Source: Stenopsyche tienmushanensis (lineage: Eukaryota; Arthropoda; Insecta; Trichoptera; Stenopsychidae). From it: 64,000 nucleotides of DNA. Both the position numbers and the translations under genes were made by a program. The stretch is taken from NCBI GenBank assembly GCA_008973525.1, contig WACJ01000420.1, positions 62,001-126,000 of the forward strand, read 5' to 3'. Of this stretch, positions 62,466 through 64,000 are shown one piece after another (positions within the stretch are counted from its first letter, which is position 1; the number at the start of each line of letters is the position of its first letter). The notes under the pieces were generated by a model. It had not been told where the DNA came from. It did no database searches and saw only the letters and a list, made by a program, of their open reading frames with translations.

Positions 62466-63226
62466 ATATATATATTTACAACGTCTTCTATAAAGGATTT
62501 ATATGTAACATGGATTTGAGGACTGGGAAAAATGTAATAATCTAACGTTGCCAGGTCAGGAAAATATAGTGGATGTGCCAAGACTTTCAATTCAAACTGT
62601 CTATTGTATGAGATCTGACGTTATCATTATAAAAAAAATGTTACTGGATGGATTATTTCAGTTTGTCCAGTTGTTTGAAATAGAAATACTTTGTAATGCT
62701 TTTGTTCATTGATAAAGGCTTTCTTTCATATCCCAACAAAAAAATTCTTATTCTCTTCGGGTCGTTTTTATGCAAAAATCCTACGAACTTATTGAGTATA
62801 GTTTCTCTGCCACATCTTGGTGAGAAGCTTTAAAACTTGACTATCTCAATGCATTGATTTGAACAGCGATCATTCTAATGATATAATTCATAAAAAATTA
62901 AATATTTTTCTATAACATTAAAACATTATTAAACTGATATCTATTATGATTTTTGTGTTATTTATTTTTAAAATAAAGTGGTTTCCTTGCCGCACCCCAC
63001 ATTTAGCCTTGTATAGGTGCCATCCTAACGTTTGAAGTCTGATCCACAATTCAAATGCAATTGAGCGGAATCGATGATTACAATGTGTACCGTGTATGGT
63101 ATGAAGGGTTAATACTCCTCGATTGGATCAGAGATACCCTCAAATTTGACCTCATTTCAATATATAATATATATATATACTCTATAATAGAAATGATGAA
63201 TTATGTATTAATTGAAATATACTCAC

Positions 63227-63402
63227 TAGTGACTGTCAGAGTAAATTGAACAGTCTCTTCGCCGGCCGAGTTGTTGACCCAACATATGTATTTTCCTCGA
63301 TCTTCCAAAGCAACAGGATAAATTCGAAGAAGCCCTCCAGAAACTTCGATTCGTTCTGATGAAATCAAGGCCGTCAATTGTTCGTGCCTCTCCTTGAACC
63401 AT
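63227..63402 (-). CDS. Dscam2: Dscam-family receptor exon, second half of Ig domain 4
   Basis: This is an internal exon of a Dscam-type immunoglobulin-superfamily receptor, a membrane protein used for neuronal recognition and self-avoidance. It encodes about 58 residues beginning at WFKERHEQ. It contains the F-strand Cys motif DRGKYICWVNNSAGEE and ends in QFTLTVT, the typical end of Dscam Ig4. The Trp opens the C-strand; the first Cys of this domain must lie in the preceding exon, outside the window. The acceptor reads TTTTAG just above 63402 and the donor is GTGAGT at 63226-63221. The exon ends in phase 1, and its last base A joins CT of the next exon to make Thr. The assignment to a Dscam is firm. 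The paralogue is inferred from remembered similarity and could be another Dscam. Confidence 0.88.
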
Positions 63403-64000
63403 CTAAAATCGAATGAAACATCAGACATATTAGATACATGAGAATTTAATTGGAAGCCGATTCAAATAAGCAATACGAGCGAAAAAATCTATTGTTATGT
63501 ATACATTTAATTTAAACTTGGCCGATTTAAAAGGAGACGAGCTCGTCTTTATCAAATCTTGCCAGTATTATAATGATTTAATATAAAACCTTCCTCATAC
63601 AAATGCTCCCGGGGAACTTTACGGACACAGCTAAGAGGATCATTCGTTTAAACAAAAGAGTCTGCGAGCTTTTCATTTATTTCATGTCTCTAATGGAAAG
63701 TGCTTAAAAACGGGCGATTTTGGAAGACAAAGGGATTGTTATATGTACAAAACGTAAGATGGAAAAATGTATATAAAAAGATTCAAATAGGGGGAAGAAA
63801 TTTGGCGCAGGGAATTTTGGCATTTGCGCGAATTTAAAGGGTCAAATTGAAAAACGTTGCGATTAAATAGAGCATCGTTAGCCATTGTTTTTTTGGATAA
63901 ACAGAAGCGATTATTAAATTTCTTTGTGAAGTGCCATAATTAACATTGAAAATTAGAATCAATACATTCGAGTATAATGCCTCGTTCAATCTCATCTAAA
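63403..64000 (-). other. Upstream Dscam intron (partial)
   Basis: Sequence above the TTTTAG acceptor of the Ig4 exon. The exon carrying the first half of Ig4 is outside the window. Nothing else is recognised here. Confidence 0.7.

Larger units (their letters stand above)
60892..63226 (-). other. Dscam intron between Ig4 and Ig5 exons (about 2.3 kb)
   Basis: The donor GTGAGT at 63226 and the acceptor TTTTTAG at 60892 define it. It contains a pogo-like fragment with a mariner relic at about 61.6-62.5 kb; the remainder shows nothing recognised. Confidence 0.85.

Noticed and set aside
1..64000. CRISPR arrays, bacterial operons or integrated virus genes
   Set aside because: No regular spacer-repeat arrays, ribosome binding sites, or viral structural or replication genes were seen; the only retroelement signals are solo LTRs and LINE relics.

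Overview
The window is a piece of an AT-rich insect-type genome. It holds four exons of one large gene, a Dscam-family cell-adhesion receptor on the minus strand. Apart from these exons, almost everything recognisable is intron filled with old mobile elements. The Dscam exons read in order from high to low coordinates: 63402-63227 (second half of Ig4), 60891-60619 (Ig5), 20148-20004 (first half of Ig6) and 19025-18763 (second half of Ig6 plus first half of Ig7). Their boundaries have GT/AG splice signals and the codon phases match at all three internal junctions, so these four exons appear consecutive. The introns between them are about 2.3 kb, 40.5 kb and 1.0 kb. The gene continues past both window ends.

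I infer an insect from the Dscam protein sequence and from the repeat content: mariner, piggyBac-like, hAT, pogo-like and jockey-type elements plus tRNA-derived SINEs. The order (for example Hymenoptera) cannot be settled from this window. Residue similarity recalled from memory leans towards the Dscam2 type, but the paralogue is not proven.

Layout: 1-18762 is intron downstream of the last visible exon, with SINEs, a hAT-derived repeat, DDE-transposon derivatives carrying an LTR, a jockey relic and a piggyBac-like element at 17.5-18.2 kb. 20.1-60.6 kb is the giant intron. It holds at least two mariners, an inverted pair of hAT repeats, pogo-like and piggyBac-like elements, a MITE with perfect ends, an orphan transposon-type protein relic, a nested LTR inside a DDE element, and a broken ZBED-type hAT at 54.7-57.8 kb that contains a LINE tail. 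60.9-63.2 kb is a short intron with a third mariner relic inside a pogo-like fragment. 63.4-64.0 kb is upstream intron.

No intact second gene, tRNA, rRNA or CRISPR array was found. The most unusual signal is a repeat family (copies near 2.4, 6.9, 43.8 and 47.5 kb) in which a segment of about 65 bp, encoding the conserved ARSPDLTPLDFF-type catalytic motif of a DDE transposase, is tandemly duplicated two or three times. The second is the layered insertion and deletion history at 54.6-58.0 kb.
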